A stretch of 13,792 bases of DNA from SKVL01 sp051747785 (GCA_051747785.1 JBNJGN010000019.1:1-13792), one strand, 5' to 3'. Shown: positions 7,498 to 13,792, counted from the first letter of the stretch. A program made the numbers and translations. The notes: generated by a model not told the origin, from the letters alone.

Positions 7498-8232
7498 TTA
7501 CCTAAAGGGGTCAATTATATCAAGATCGGCTTTTCTTTTTTTTATCTCATAAATAACATCTTTTCTTTCTACTATGATATTCCATCCGTTTCTTAGAGCG
7601 TGGCGGTATAAGTTTTTGTTAGGGTTAAAGCATATCGGGTGATCTATCATTTCTAAAAAGGAAATGTCTCCCTCGGTGTCTCCGACTCCTATGGAGTTTT
7701 TTAGGTCCAGATCCTCTTTCTCTTTAGCTCTTTTTACTATGTTGGCTTTATTTGCTATTAGGTGTAGTTCTTCCACTTCCCCCGTAAAACGGTCTTCTGG
7801 GCCTAGTTCGTATATGCGTCCATATACTTTGTCAAAACCGAAATTTGAACAGAATCTGTCAAGTATACCTTTTGGTGACTGAGAGATCGCTAGTAGATAG
7901 TAATCTTTTTCTTTCAAACTTTTTAAAAGTGACCGTGTGTATGTGTAAGTTCTCCATCGCTGTTCTTCTACTATCGCTTCGCCTATTTCCATAAATTTGG
8001 CGTACGGTACACCTTTTATGTTTTGCGTGAATGCTTCTATTACAGCGTTAATGTAATCTTCGTAAGACCCGTTTCTCTCGATCCAGTCTTTTTTTTGGTC
8101 TTGAAATTTCTTACGGACTTCGGGTGGGAAAATGTTATTTTCTATAAGACCTTCGACAAGCTCTATTAGTAAACTGGACCTGAAAAGAGTTCCGTCAATG
8201 TCAAATATAGCTGTTTTCTGTTTAGTTTTCAT
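7498..8232 (-). CDS. HAD superfamily subfamily IB phosphatase (SerB-like fold)
   Basis: The 244-residue protein carries the four HAD motifs: motif I F10-D-I-D-G-T-L with nucleophile D11 and acid/base D13, motif II AISQSP with S117, motif III K162 in LIANKANIV, and motif IV GVGDTEGDISFLE with D185 and D189. The helical cap inserted between motifs I and II (about residues 18-95), and the phrase FTGEVEELHLIANKA, are typical of subfamily IB, which includes phosphoserine phosphatase and related small-molecule phosphatases. The substrate cannot be named: a serB assignment would need the specific cap residues and a serine pathway context, neither of which is seen. No signal peptide, so cytoplasmic. 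It is the only minus-strand gene in the window and is monocistronic. The ATG at 8232 follows an extended -10 element almost directly. Confidence 0.9.
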   Translation of the reverse strand: MKTKQKTAIFDIDGTLFRSSLLIELVEGLIENNIFPPEVRKKFQDQKKDWIERNGSYEDYINAVIEAFTQNIKGVPYAKFMEIGEAIVEEQRWRTYTYTRSLLKSLKEKDYYLLAISQSPKGILDRFCSNFGFDKVYGRIYELGPEDRFTGEVEELHLIANKANIVKRAKEKEDLDLKNSIGVGDTEGDISFLEMIDHPICFNPNKNLYRHALRNGWNIIVERKDVIYEIKKRKADLDIIDPFR

Positions 8233-8241
8233 GTTGGATTT

Positions 8242-8250
8242 AGTATATCA
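8242..8250 (-). promoter_or_regulatory. Extended -10 promoter of the HAD gene, nearly leaderless
   Basis: Read on the minus strand the bases are TGATATACT, a TGn-TATACT extended -10 element. I see no -35 at normal spacing, which extended -10 promoters tolerate. Transcription would begin near 8235, only about three bases before the ATG at 8232, so the mRNA would be essentially leaderless; no Shine-Dalgarno sequence is present. Confidence 0.45.
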
Positions 8251-8336
8251 TAAAGAATAATGAAGGACGGCGTGAGTATTTTATATACGGAGTTGAAAAG
8301 CATAACCGGGGAGATGTAGAAGCTTTTCTTTGGTTT

Positions 8337-8546
8337 ATGCAAGAACTTCTTCTACGTAGAAATATACTGGCTAAAGGCGAATTGGTGGCAAGTTGGGGGT
8401 TTTTAATTACAAAAGAGGAAAATATTTGCCGAGTTTTTACAAAAGGGCCTCATTTTGCTGTGAAGGGATATAAGCTCAGGCTGGAAGAGAGGTATAAAAT
8501 ATTCACACATTTAGGTTTTGATTTATTTTTGAGAATGTTATTATAA
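8337..8546 (+). CDS. Small hypothetical ORF (69 aa), possibly the end of a frameshifted gene
   Basis: I do not recognise this ORF. It lies in the 363-bp gap between the divergent HAD gene and the coiled-coil gene, which otherwise holds only promoter-like signals. The product begins MQELLLRRNILAKGELVASW, is basic with hydrophobic stretches, and ends FDLFLRMLL. The same frame is open back to 8244 (with sensible sequence such as GDVEAFLWF) but has no ATG, GTG or TTG there. In the next frame an ATG at 8260 gives MKDGVSILYTELKSITGEM and then a stop at 8317-8319. The two pieces would join into a protein of about 95 residues if one base were missing from the GGGG run at 8308-8311. No ribosome binding site precedes 8337, and the promoter of the next gene overlaps its 3' end. 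It may be a small gene, a decayed one, or chance. Confidence 0.38.
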   Translation: MQELLLRRNILAKGELVASWGFLITKEENICRVFTKGPHFAVKGYKLRLEERYKIFTHLGFDLFLRMLL

Positions 8547-8547
8547 T
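8518..8547 (+). promoter_or_regulatory. Promoter of the coiled-coil/MscS operon
   Basis: TTGATT (8518-8523) and a perfect TATAAT (8542-8547) are separated by 18 bp. Transcription would start near 8554, leaving a leader of about 42 nt before the ATG at 8596, again without a Shine-Dalgarno sequence. It overlaps the last codons of the small upstream ORF. A second -10-like TATACT at 8570-8575 has no matching -35. Confidence 0.5.
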
Positions 8548-8595
8548 AAGAAGTTTCAGAGGTCTTAGGTATACTAAATTTTCACTTATTTAAAT

Positions 8596-10194
8596 ATGGA
8601 GAAAAAAACACATTCGCTTGAACAGACTCCGGCAGCTCAGGGTAATAAAACAGTTGTTTCTACCTTGAAACCAATACAGACTCTTGTTAGCGATATTTTT
8701 GAGCTTAAACAGAAAGGCAATCTTGATGATAATACTATAGATAAACTTTCCCCTAAGATAAAAGAAAAAGTTCAACGTCATGAAGAGGGGGCAATCCCGG
8801 TGCAGTCAAAGACTGTTGTTTTTAATCCTGAAGAACAGGAAGAAAAGGAGGCTGAAGAGAAAAGTGTTTATCCCGATACTGCACCTTTAAAGCCTTCTGC
8901 TGATCTTGATAATGAAGAAGGCTCTCAAGAAGGAGAGGGTGATAGTTTTACTGAAGAATATTCCGAAACAGAAGAAGATGTTGATGATTCCATGAAGGAT
9001 AATACGGAAGAAGGCGCGGAAGATCTTCTAACTGAAGAGACAGGGGTTGCTGAAAGCGAGGAAAGAGGAGAGGAAAACGCAGAAGGTGATGAATCAGAGG
9101 GCATTGACGATCAGGAAAAGGAAGAGAAGCATGAAGAGAGTGAGGTGCCAATGGTTATTGAAGATGAGAAAGAGAGCAAAGAAGAAGATAAAGAAAACGA
9201 ACAAGAGCAAGGGTCACAAGATGAGCCTTCTACTGAAGGAGTTTCTTATGAAGAGTCACAAACGGAGGAGCCTCCTGTCTCAGAGGAGGAGCTGTCTCTT
9301 GAAGAGCGTTTTGAAGATAAGGAAAAAGAAATAGGCAGGAGTATCCAAAAGAAGGAAAAAGAACTTACTGAATTAAAGAAGAAGAGTGACCAGGAGCATC
9401 ATAATCTCCAAGAGGCAGAAAATGAAAAGAATGGTCTTGAAAACAAAAGAACACCTATCATTGAGCGAGAATCGGAGCTTGAGGGAAAGCTCTCAGATAT
9501 CGCTCAAAGAGAGGAGCATTTTGAAGGAAGTGAAGAGGAGAAACGGTCTTTGGAGGAAGAACGTTGGGGTCTTGAAGATGAAAGACAGAAAGCGGAAAAA
9601 GAAAGATGGGAGGTTGATAAAAGAATCCACGGGGTTAGTGAAAACATAGATTCCATAAACGAAAAGAAAGGAGACATAGAGAAGGAGATAGAAAATACGG
9701 AAGCAGAGAAAGAGAGGCTGGTAGAGATGAAGAAGGCTCTAAAGGCCGAGTTTGATAAGGCTAAAATAGAAGATCACATAAACGAAATAAAGACAAAACA
9801 AGAGGAGATAGAAAAAGAATGGGATCAAAAGGATGAGCAAAAGCAGAAAGTGGAAGAAAATCTGGAATCTGTACGGAGAGAAGAGGATCAGATAGATGAA
9901 GAAATAGAGGAGATAGGAAATAAGGAAAAGATAACCGATGATGCAATGACCTTGCACGAGATAGAGGAGAAACGATGGAATGCCGAGGAAAGAAGGAGAG
10001 ATGCTGAAAAAAATAAATGGAATAACCAGGACAGATTAAAAGAAATTCAAAATAGTATGCTCAGATTGGAGAATAGGTACAGGTCTGTACTCAAGGAGAT
10101 GGAGAAAAAGAACAAAGAGCTGGAAAAACTGAGTAGTTTTATTGAAGAAACCAAGGAAAAATACGATCTCTATGAAAGTGAACTAATGCTTTAA
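8596..10194 (+). CDS. Glutamate-rich coiled-coil protein of unknown function
   Basis: I recognise no family in this 532-residue protein. Residues 1-75 are of ordinary composition and may form a small helical domain (TLKPIQTLVSDIFELKQK). Residues 76-225 are very acidic and Ser/Thr-rich, so probably disordered. Residues 226-532 are a long charged coiled coil, almost free of proline. By hand count 133 of 532 residues are Glu (25%), there is no Cys, and all five Trp (324, 338, 409, 461, 475) are in the coiled coil. Two stretches, 316-344 and 456-484, resemble each other. There is no signal peptide or membrane segment, so a cytoplasmic structural or scaffold role is likely (inference). The MscS-family gene begins 3 nt after the stop, so the two are almost surely co-transcribed. 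Low-complexity sequence means that similarity searches could mislead. Confidence 0.8.
   Translation: MEKKTHSLEQTPAAQGNKTVVSTLKPIQTLVSDIFELKQKGNLDDNTIDKLSPKIKEKVQRHEEGAIPVQSKTVVFNPEEQEEKEAEEKSVYPDTAPLKPSADLDNEEGSQEGEGDSFTEEYSETEEDVDDSMKDNTEEGAEDLLTEETGVAESEERGEENAEGDESEGIDDQEKEEKHEESEVPMVIEDEKESKEEDKENEQEQGSQDEPSTEGVSYEESQTEEPPVSEEELSLEERFEDKEKEIGRSIQKKEKELTELKKKSDQEHHNLQEAENEKNGLENKRTPIIERESELEGKLSDIAQREEHFEGSEEEKRSLEEERWGLEDERQKAEKERWEVDKRIHGVSENIDSINEKKGDIEKEIENTEAEKERLVEMKKALKAEFDKAKIEDHINEIKTKQEEIEKEWDQKDEQKQKVEENLESVRREEDQIDEEIEEIGNKEKITDDAMTLHEIEEKRWNAEERRRDAEKNKWNNQDRLKEIQNSMLRLENRYRSVLKEMEKKNKELEKLSSFIEETKEKYDLYESELML
9541..10047 (+). repeat. Internal Trp-containing repeat within the coiled-coil gene
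   Basis: Codons 316-344 (9541-9627) and 456-484 (9961-10047) encode similar 29-residue units of the form EExRWxxExxRxxAEKxxWxxxxR. In each the two Trp are 14 residues, or two heptads, apart (W324/W338 and W461/W475). The units are diverged at DNA level, so this is an old duplication or convergent coiled-coil design, not a recent repeat. Confidence 0.55.
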
Positions 10195-10197
10195 TGC

Positions 10198-11301
10198 GTG
10201 AGTATAGATATGGACAGTATTTCTATTTTTATTGAAGATATCTTTCTAAACAGTGCTTTTTTGGAAAAAAGTTTATGGGGTAATAGTGTAACTGATTATC
10301 TCTTGGCACTGTCTGTTTTAGGTGCTTCTCTTGTTGTTTTTAAGATATTTAGGGAAATAGTTTTGTATAAACTGGGCAAATTGACGAAGAACACAGATAC
10401 CGATATTGATGACATGCTTATAGATATAGTCAAGTCTCTAAAACCTCCGTTTTATGTTCTTTTGGCACTCTATATTTCTGTTCTTTTCATTGATCTGCCT
10501 TCATTTGCTTCCAAGGGATTGACCTATCTTCTTTTAATATGGGCTGGATATCAGGTTATTTTGGCTATTTCATTAGTAATTGATAGGTTTGTAAAAAAGA
10601 AGACGGCTACCGAGGAAGAACATACTCAGTCTGCCTTCCGTTTACTGGGTAATATAGCCAAAGGCGCGGTATGGATAGTTGTGGCGATATTTGTACTATC
10701 TAATATGGGAGTAGATGTTACTTCTCTGGTAGGAGCTGTCGGAATCGGTGGCCTTGCTGTTGCTTTGGCTATTCAAAACATTCTTAATGATCTTTTTAGT
10801 TCATTTTCTATCTATTTTGATAAGCCCTTTGAAGTGGGTGATTTTATTATGGTGGGAAGTGACATGGGGGTTGTTGAGTATATAGGAGTTAAAACTACTC
10901 GTATAAGAGATCTGGGTGGCGAGGAACTTGTTATATCTAATCAAGAGTTAACTACTGCAAGAGTTCATAATTACCAAAAATTATGGGACCGACGGATCGT
11001 CTTTCATTTTGGAGTTACTTATGATGCGCCTAAAGAAAAATTAGAAAAGATACCTGCAATGGTGGAGAGCGTTGTGGGGAATGAGGAGTTAGCGCGCTTT
11101 GACAGGGCTCACTTTTATCGTTTTGATGACTCTGCTCTGACTTTTGAGGTCGTATACTTCATTCTTTCTGCTGAGTACAATGACTATATGGATACTCAAC
11201 AGAGTATTAATTTGGGAATAAAAGAGAAGATGGAAAAAGAGGGTATTCAGTTCGCTTATCCTACTCGTACCGTATACATGTACTCAGATCAAAATAAATA
11301 G
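10198..11301 (+). CDS. MscS-family mechanosensitive ion channel
   Basis: The 367-residue protein has five predicted membrane segments (about 31-52, 84-100, 107-130, 153-172 and 174-200), two more than E. coli MscS. The last is the pore-lining helix, with the Gly/Ala-rich VTSLVGAVGIGGLAVALAIQ followed by the amphipathic half NILNDLFSSFSIYFDKPFEVGDFI. The beta domain is clear from GVVEYIGVKTTRIRDLGGEELVISNQEL, and a C-terminal alpha/beta cage portion runs to the end. MscS channels open under membrane tension and release solutes during hypo-osmotic shock. A loop between segments 1 and 2 (KLTKNTDTDIDDML) matches the TDTDIDD phrase common in larger MscS paralogues. The GTG at 10198 starts 3 nt after the coiled-coil gene; ATG 10210 would remove four residues. 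The co-transcribed coiled-coil gene suggests a partner acting on the cytoplasmic side (inference). Confidence 0.95.
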   Translation: MSIDMDSISIFIEDIFLNSAFLEKSLWGNSVTDYLLALSVLGASLVVFKIFREIVLYKLGKLTKNTDTDIDDMLIDIVKSLKPPFYVLLALYISVLFIDLPSFASKGLTYLLLIWAGYQVILAISLVIDRFVKKKTATEEEHTQSAFRLLGNIAKGAVWIVVAIFVLSNMGVDVTSLVGAVGIGGLAVALAIQNILNDLFSSFSIYFDKPFEVGDFIMVGSDMGVVEYIGVKTTRIRDLGGEELVISNQELTTARVHNYQKLWDRRIVFHFGVTYDAPKEKLEKIPAMVESVVGNEELARFDRAHFYRFDDSALTFEVVYFILSAEYNDYMDTQQSINLGIKEKMEKEGIQFAYPTRTVYMYSDQNK

Positions 11302-11364
11302 TATATAAAAAACTTATATATCCAATAAGCGCGAATTTAGCTGTTCTTGTATGCTTTACTGAAC

Positions 11365-11916
11365 ATGAAAAGAGTTACATCCCATTTAGCTGCTGATCTT
11401 CTTAAGGAGGGAGCAGTGGGAGTTATTCCCACTGATACCATTTATGGTTTAGTTTCAAGAGCTGATGACTCTAGGGGTGTGGAGAGGGTTTACAAGCTAA
11501 AAAGAAGAGATCTTGAAAAGCCGTGTATTGTTCTAATAAAGGAGATTGAAGATATCAATAATTTTGGAATATTTCCACATAAGCAAGAAATGGATATTAT
11601 TAAAGATCTTTGGCCAGGGCCTGTAAGTATTATCTTAAAAGCAGATAAAGCGCCTGAATATTTAACTCGTAAAACACAAAGCCTCGCTTTCCGTCTTCCC
11701 TCGGATGAAGGAGTCAAAGAGGTTCTTAAGGTTTCGGGTCCATTAGTGGCTCCCAGTGCAAATATTGAGGGCATGTCTCCCTCGGTGTCAATATCGGATG
11801 CGTACTTATACTTTGGTAACAAGGTTGATTTTTATGTTGACGGCGGGAAGAAAAGCGCTCCACCTTCTCGTGTGATAAAATTAGAGAAAGGTGAGAAAGT
11901 AGAGATCAGAAAGTAA
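11365..11916 (+). CDS. tsaC: L-threonylcarbamoyladenylate synthase (TsaC/YrdC)
   Basis: The 183-residue protein is a single YrdC domain. It makes threonylcarbamoyl-AMP from threonine, bicarbonate and ATP, the first step of the universal t6A37 modification of ANN-decoding tRNAs. Visible motifs are GVIPTDTIYGLV (19-30), the KxR region KLKRRDLEKPCIVLI (45-58), LWPGPVSIIL (82-91), LAFRLPSDE (107-115), APSANIEGMSPS (129-140) and the closing DGGKK...PSRVI (159-171). Its length fits TsaC; there is no Sua5 C-terminal domain. I chose the ATG at 11365; a TTG at 11347 would add six residues outside the fold. No Shine-Dalgarno sequence is seen. The TsaB, TsaD and TsaE partners are not in the window. The mgtE gene starts one base after the stop. 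Confidence 0.95.
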   Translation: MKRVTSHLAADLLKEGAVGVIPTDTIYGLVSRADDSRGVERVYKLKRRDLEKPCIVLIKEIEDINNFGIFPHKQEMDIIKDLWPGPVSIILKADKAPEYLTRKTQSLAFRLPSDEGVKEVLKVSGPLVAPSANIEGMSPSVSISDAYLYFGNKVDFYVDGGKKSAPPSRVIKLEKGEKVEIRK

Positions 11917-11917
11917 A

Positions 11918-12898
11918 ATGGCGGAATATTTAAATGAATCAGCGTTTACCAAGTCCACTCGCGCAGTTATTACGGCAAGACCTGATGAAAATGTGAGTGA
12001 AATAGAAGAGCGTATACGTAAAGAAGTAGATTCGTTTGAAATGCTTCAGTATGTATATGTTTTAGATGAAAAAGAAAAGCTCAAAGGGATAGTTTCCATA
12101 CGTGATCTTTTTTCTTATGATGGCGATGTTAAGGCCTATGACATAATGTCAGACTCTTTGGTGTGGGTTTCACCGGAGAGCGATCAAGAGGCTGTGGCGG
12201 TAAAAGCGGTGGAAAGAAAGATAAGAGCTATGCCGGTTTTGGGTAAAGATGGAACTTTTATTGGAGTGGTTACTTCTGACACTATTCTTGATATTCTCTC
12301 CGAAGAGCACAGCGAGGACCTTTTACATATTGGGGGTATTCAAAAAGAATACTCGGCCAGTGCTATACTAAAGGATAGACTTCAGGTGCTTCTATTTGCC
12401 AGGTTGCCCTGGCTTCTGGTTGGTTTAATAGGGGGGATTTTTGCCGCTTTGGCCGTAAAAAGTTTTGAGGGCATATTGGAAGGATATATAATACTAGCTT
12501 TCTTTTTACCTTTGGTTGTTTATATGAGCGATGCCGTTGCGGGACAGACGCTTACCATCTTTATACGTGCCATGGCTTTGGATCATACATTTTCTGTCAA
12601 GAAATATGTTATGAGAGAAATGGGTCTAGGTCTTATTATTGGTTTGATAGTTGGTTCTCTTTTGGCTTTGGTTGGCTTTGCTTGGTTCAATGACCCTATT
12701 TTTTCTCTGGTTTTGGGGGTGGCGCTTTTCTTTTCGGTAATTGTGGCGGTATTGGTTGCTCTACTTATGACCATATTTTTAAAATCTTTAAACAAGGATC
12801 CGGCTGTCGGTTCCGGCCCTTTTGCCACCATATTAATAGATATAGTTACCATATTTATTTATTTTAGTGTAGCTTCCTTTCTTTTGCCCGGATTGTAG
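11918..12898 (+). CDS. mgtE: MgtE-family magnesium channel, short form without N domain
   Basis: The 326-residue protein has two CBS domains (about 10-66 and 75-131) followed by the five-helix MgtE channel domain (segments near 157-178, 187-208, 236-256, 261-288 and 303-325). Conserved channel features are PLVVYMSDAVAGQTLTIFIR (from 198), DPAVGSGPFATILIDIV (from 294) with D308 in the place of the ion-coordinating Asp of T. thermophilus MgtE, and the connecting-helix region before segment 1. Full-length MgtE is about 450 residues; the N-terminal superhelical domain that helps close the channel at high Mg2+ is missing. The protein begins cleanly and the ATG lies one base after tsaC, so this is a natural short form and not a truncation. 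The canonical GNAGTQ phrase is replaced by SDAVAGQ. It should conduct Mg2+ or a related divalent cation into the cell; whether it is still Mg2+-gated is open. Confidence 0.92.
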   Translation: MAEYLNESAFTKSTRAVITARPDENVSEIEERIRKEVDSFEMLQYVYVLDEKEKLKGIVSIRDLFSYDGDVKAYDIMSDSLVWVSPESDQEAVAVKAVERKIRAMPVLGKDGTFIGVVTSDTILDILSEEHSEDLLHIGGIQKEYSASAILKDRLQVLLFARLPWLLVGLIGGIFAALAVKSFEGILEGYIILAFFLPLVVYMSDAVAGQTLTIFIRAMALDHTFSVKKYVMREMGLGLIIGLIVGSLLALVGFAWFNDPIFSLVLGVALFFSVIVAVLVALLMTIFLKSLNKDPAVGSGPFATILIDIVTIFIYFSVASFLLPGL

Positions 12899-12912
12899 AC
12901 TTGACTCGAAAC

Positions 12913-12940
12913 TTGCTTTTTTTTAACGGTGCTTTATAAT
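12913..12940 (+). promoter_or_regulatory. Candidate promoter P1 downstream of mgtE
   Basis: TTGCTT (12913-12918) and a perfect TATAAT (12935-12940) are separated by 16 bp, beginning 14 bp after the mgtE stop. Transcription would start near 12947, about 110 nt before the GerMN gene. I find no stable fold, ORF or riboswitch-like structure in that leader. The T8 run at 12917-12924 inside the spacer has no stem before it and so is not a convincing terminator. Confidence 0.38.
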
Positions 12941-13010
12941 TTGTATTGAACATTATCGGTTCTTTGTTTTTCCTTGTTCAGAGGTATCCGGCAGTCAGGG
13001 ATTATTCTGT

Positions 13011-13040
13011 TTGTAAGGATGACTTAATTATAATTATAAA
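13011..13040 (+). promoter_or_regulatory. Candidate promoter P2 of the GerMN-domain gene
   Basis: TTGTAA (13011-13016) and TATAAA (13035-13040) are separated by 18 bp. Transcription would begin near 13047, leaving only about 10 nt before the ATG at 13057, too short to hold a Shine-Dalgarno sequence. The stretch is very AT-rich, so a chance match is possible; an overlapping TATAAT at 13029-13034 lacks a -35 at normal spacing. Confidence 0.35.
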
Positions 13041-13056
13041 GTATTAAATTAATTTT

Positions 13057-13792
13057 ATGAGAAATATCTTAATTATTTTATTGATAGGTGTGATCGTGGT
13101 GATCCTTGGTTTGATGATAACTAATGATGGAGATAATGGTGCTGAGTACAGCGTTGATGAAGCTCGTGAAATAGCTAAAAATTGGATGGAGAATGAGTCC
13201 CCGACATATACCTTTGATGGCTCGGATCTGGAGATAGAAGAAGAGAGGGGGTTAAATGAAAGTGCCTTTGAATTTACTTTCAACTTCCAATCAGCTTCTG
13301 CTGGTTTCGGTGACAGAGAAGAAGAAATGACCGCTCAAGTTATAACACCTCACACTACGGTTGTTACTGTTGAAGAAGGTGAAGTGGTAAGCGCAGTTAC
13401 TGACGATGTTTACTCTGAGTTGGAAGATGAAATGATCGAAGACGGAGATTCCGAAAGCAGGGAAATCTCCGTTTATTTCATGACAGTTGAAGATGGTCAA
13501 GAAGACATTGTTTCGGTTGAAAGGGAGGTATCCGGTGAAGAGAGGATCGAAGTACTTGCTCTGGAGGAGCTTTTAGCCGGACCCACAGAGGAAGAAGAGG
13601 ATCAAGGATACAGCACTGCTATAAATGAGGGTGTGGAGATCTTGGATTTTTCCATTCAGGAGGGTACGGCTCAGGTTGACTTTAGCTCTGAACTGAACGA
13701 AGATGTTGCCGGTTCCGCAACTGTTTTGGCCATAAGAGGGCAAATAGAGAACACGCTTAGGCAATTTGATCCGGTTGACAACGTTGTTATAA
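13057..13792 (+). CDS. Membrane-anchored GerMN-domain protein, 3' end outside the window
   Basis: The frame is open from the ATG at 13057 to the window end (245 complete codons), so the C-terminus is missing. Residues 4-21 are a strongly hydrophobic signal anchor (ILIILLIGVIVVILGLMI) with no lipobox cysteine. Residues 28-125 form a domain I cannot name; it reads EYSVDEAREIAKNWM, then GFGDREEEM and an acidic VYSELEDEMIEDG. From about 136 a GerMN domain follows: ISVYFMTVEDG, LEELLAGPTEEE (L173-A-G-P-T177), GYSTAINEGVEILDFSI, GTAQVDFSSEL and IENTLRQFDPVDNVVI. GerMN domains occur in the spore germination protein GerM and in many cell-surface proteins of non-spore-formers. The protein should sit outside the membrane on an N-terminal anchor; its role is unknown. 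It is highly acidic. It is separated from mgtE by 158 bp with two candidate promoters. Confidence 0.88.
   Translation, partial: MRNILIILLIGVIVVILGLMITNDGDNGAEYSVDEAREIAKNWMENESPTYTFDGSDLEIEEERGLNESAFEFTFNFQSASAGFGDREEEMTAQVITPHTTVVTVEEGEVVSAVTDDVYSELEDEMIEDGDSESREISVYFMTVEDGQEDIVSVEREVSGEERIEVLALEELLAGPTEEEEDQGYSTAINEGVEILDFSIQEGTAQVDFSSELNEDVAGSATVLAIRGQIENTLRQFDPVDNVVI

Noticed and set aside
9047..9334. Lys/Arg-rich open frame inside the coiled-coil gene
   Set aside because: It is the +1 shadow of GAA/GAG/AAG-rich codons. The main frame is longer, starts and stops cleanly and abuts the MscS gene.
9739..9957. Leu/Phe-rich antisense open frame that looks like a membrane peptide
   Set aside because: The antisense of Glu/Lys-rich sequence naturally reads as Leu/Phe/Ser; no start signals and no neighbours support it.
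12899..12924. T8 run after mgtE as an intrinsic terminator
   Set aside because: No inverted repeat precedes it; the repeated ACTTG is direct, not inverted.
1..13792. CRISPR arrays, tRNA or rRNA genes, insertion sequences, phage genes, toxin-antitoxin pairs
   Set aside because: No tandem spaced repeats, cloverleaf-like segments, transposase or integrase motifs, or terminal inverted repeats could be seen by eye on either strand.

Overview
The window is about 13.8 kb of AT-rich bacterial DNA. It is densely packed, with 13 clear or partial protein genes and one doubtful small ORF. I see no rRNA, tRNA, transposase, phage gene or CRISPR array. The gene set suggests a Candidate Phyla Radiation (Patescibacteria/Parcubacteria-like) bacterium: a compact RarA, a SpoIIM-family protein and a GerMN-domain protein without any sporulation setting, a VKOR-like protein, an MgtE without its N domain, a GH15 enzyme, small intergenic gaps and almost no Shine-Dalgarno sequences. 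Bacterial markers such as RarA and YihY argue against an archaeon. TGA ends the GH15 and SpoIIM genes exactly where their domains end, so the UGA=Gly code of Gracilibacteria/Absconditabacteria does not apply. The taxonomic placement is inference.

Left block (1-5725, all +): the C-terminal catalytic part of a GH15 glucoamylase/trehalase-like enzyme that starts upstream of the window; a 2H phosphoesterase; RarA; a SpoIIM-family membrane protein that overlaps rarA by one base; a VKOR-like membrane protein with an incomplete CXXC motif; and a YihY-family membrane protein that overlaps the VKOR-like gene. It runs from carbohydrate and RNA/DNA metabolism into three membrane proteins in a row.

Middle block (5726-8595): a multi-pass orphan sensor histidine kinase (+) behind its own predicted promoter, converging on a HAD-IB phosphatase (-) that has an almost leaderless predicted promoter. 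A 363-bp gap follows. It holds a 69-codon ORF, possibly the remnant of a frameshifted gene, and a good promoter for the next gene.

Right block (8596-13792, all +): a 532-residue glutamate-rich coiled-coil protein packed against an MscS-type mechanosensitive channel gene (3-nt gap), then TsaC (tRNA t6A synthesis), a short MgtE magnesium channel (1-nt gap) and, after two predicted promoters, a membrane-anchored GerMN-domain protein cut off by the window end.

No single pathway links all the genes; most concern the envelope, ions or housekeeping. The points most worth checking are the VKOR-like protein lacking one canonical redox cysteine, the coiled-coil/MscS pair, and near-absence of ribosome binding sites combined with very short predicted leaders.
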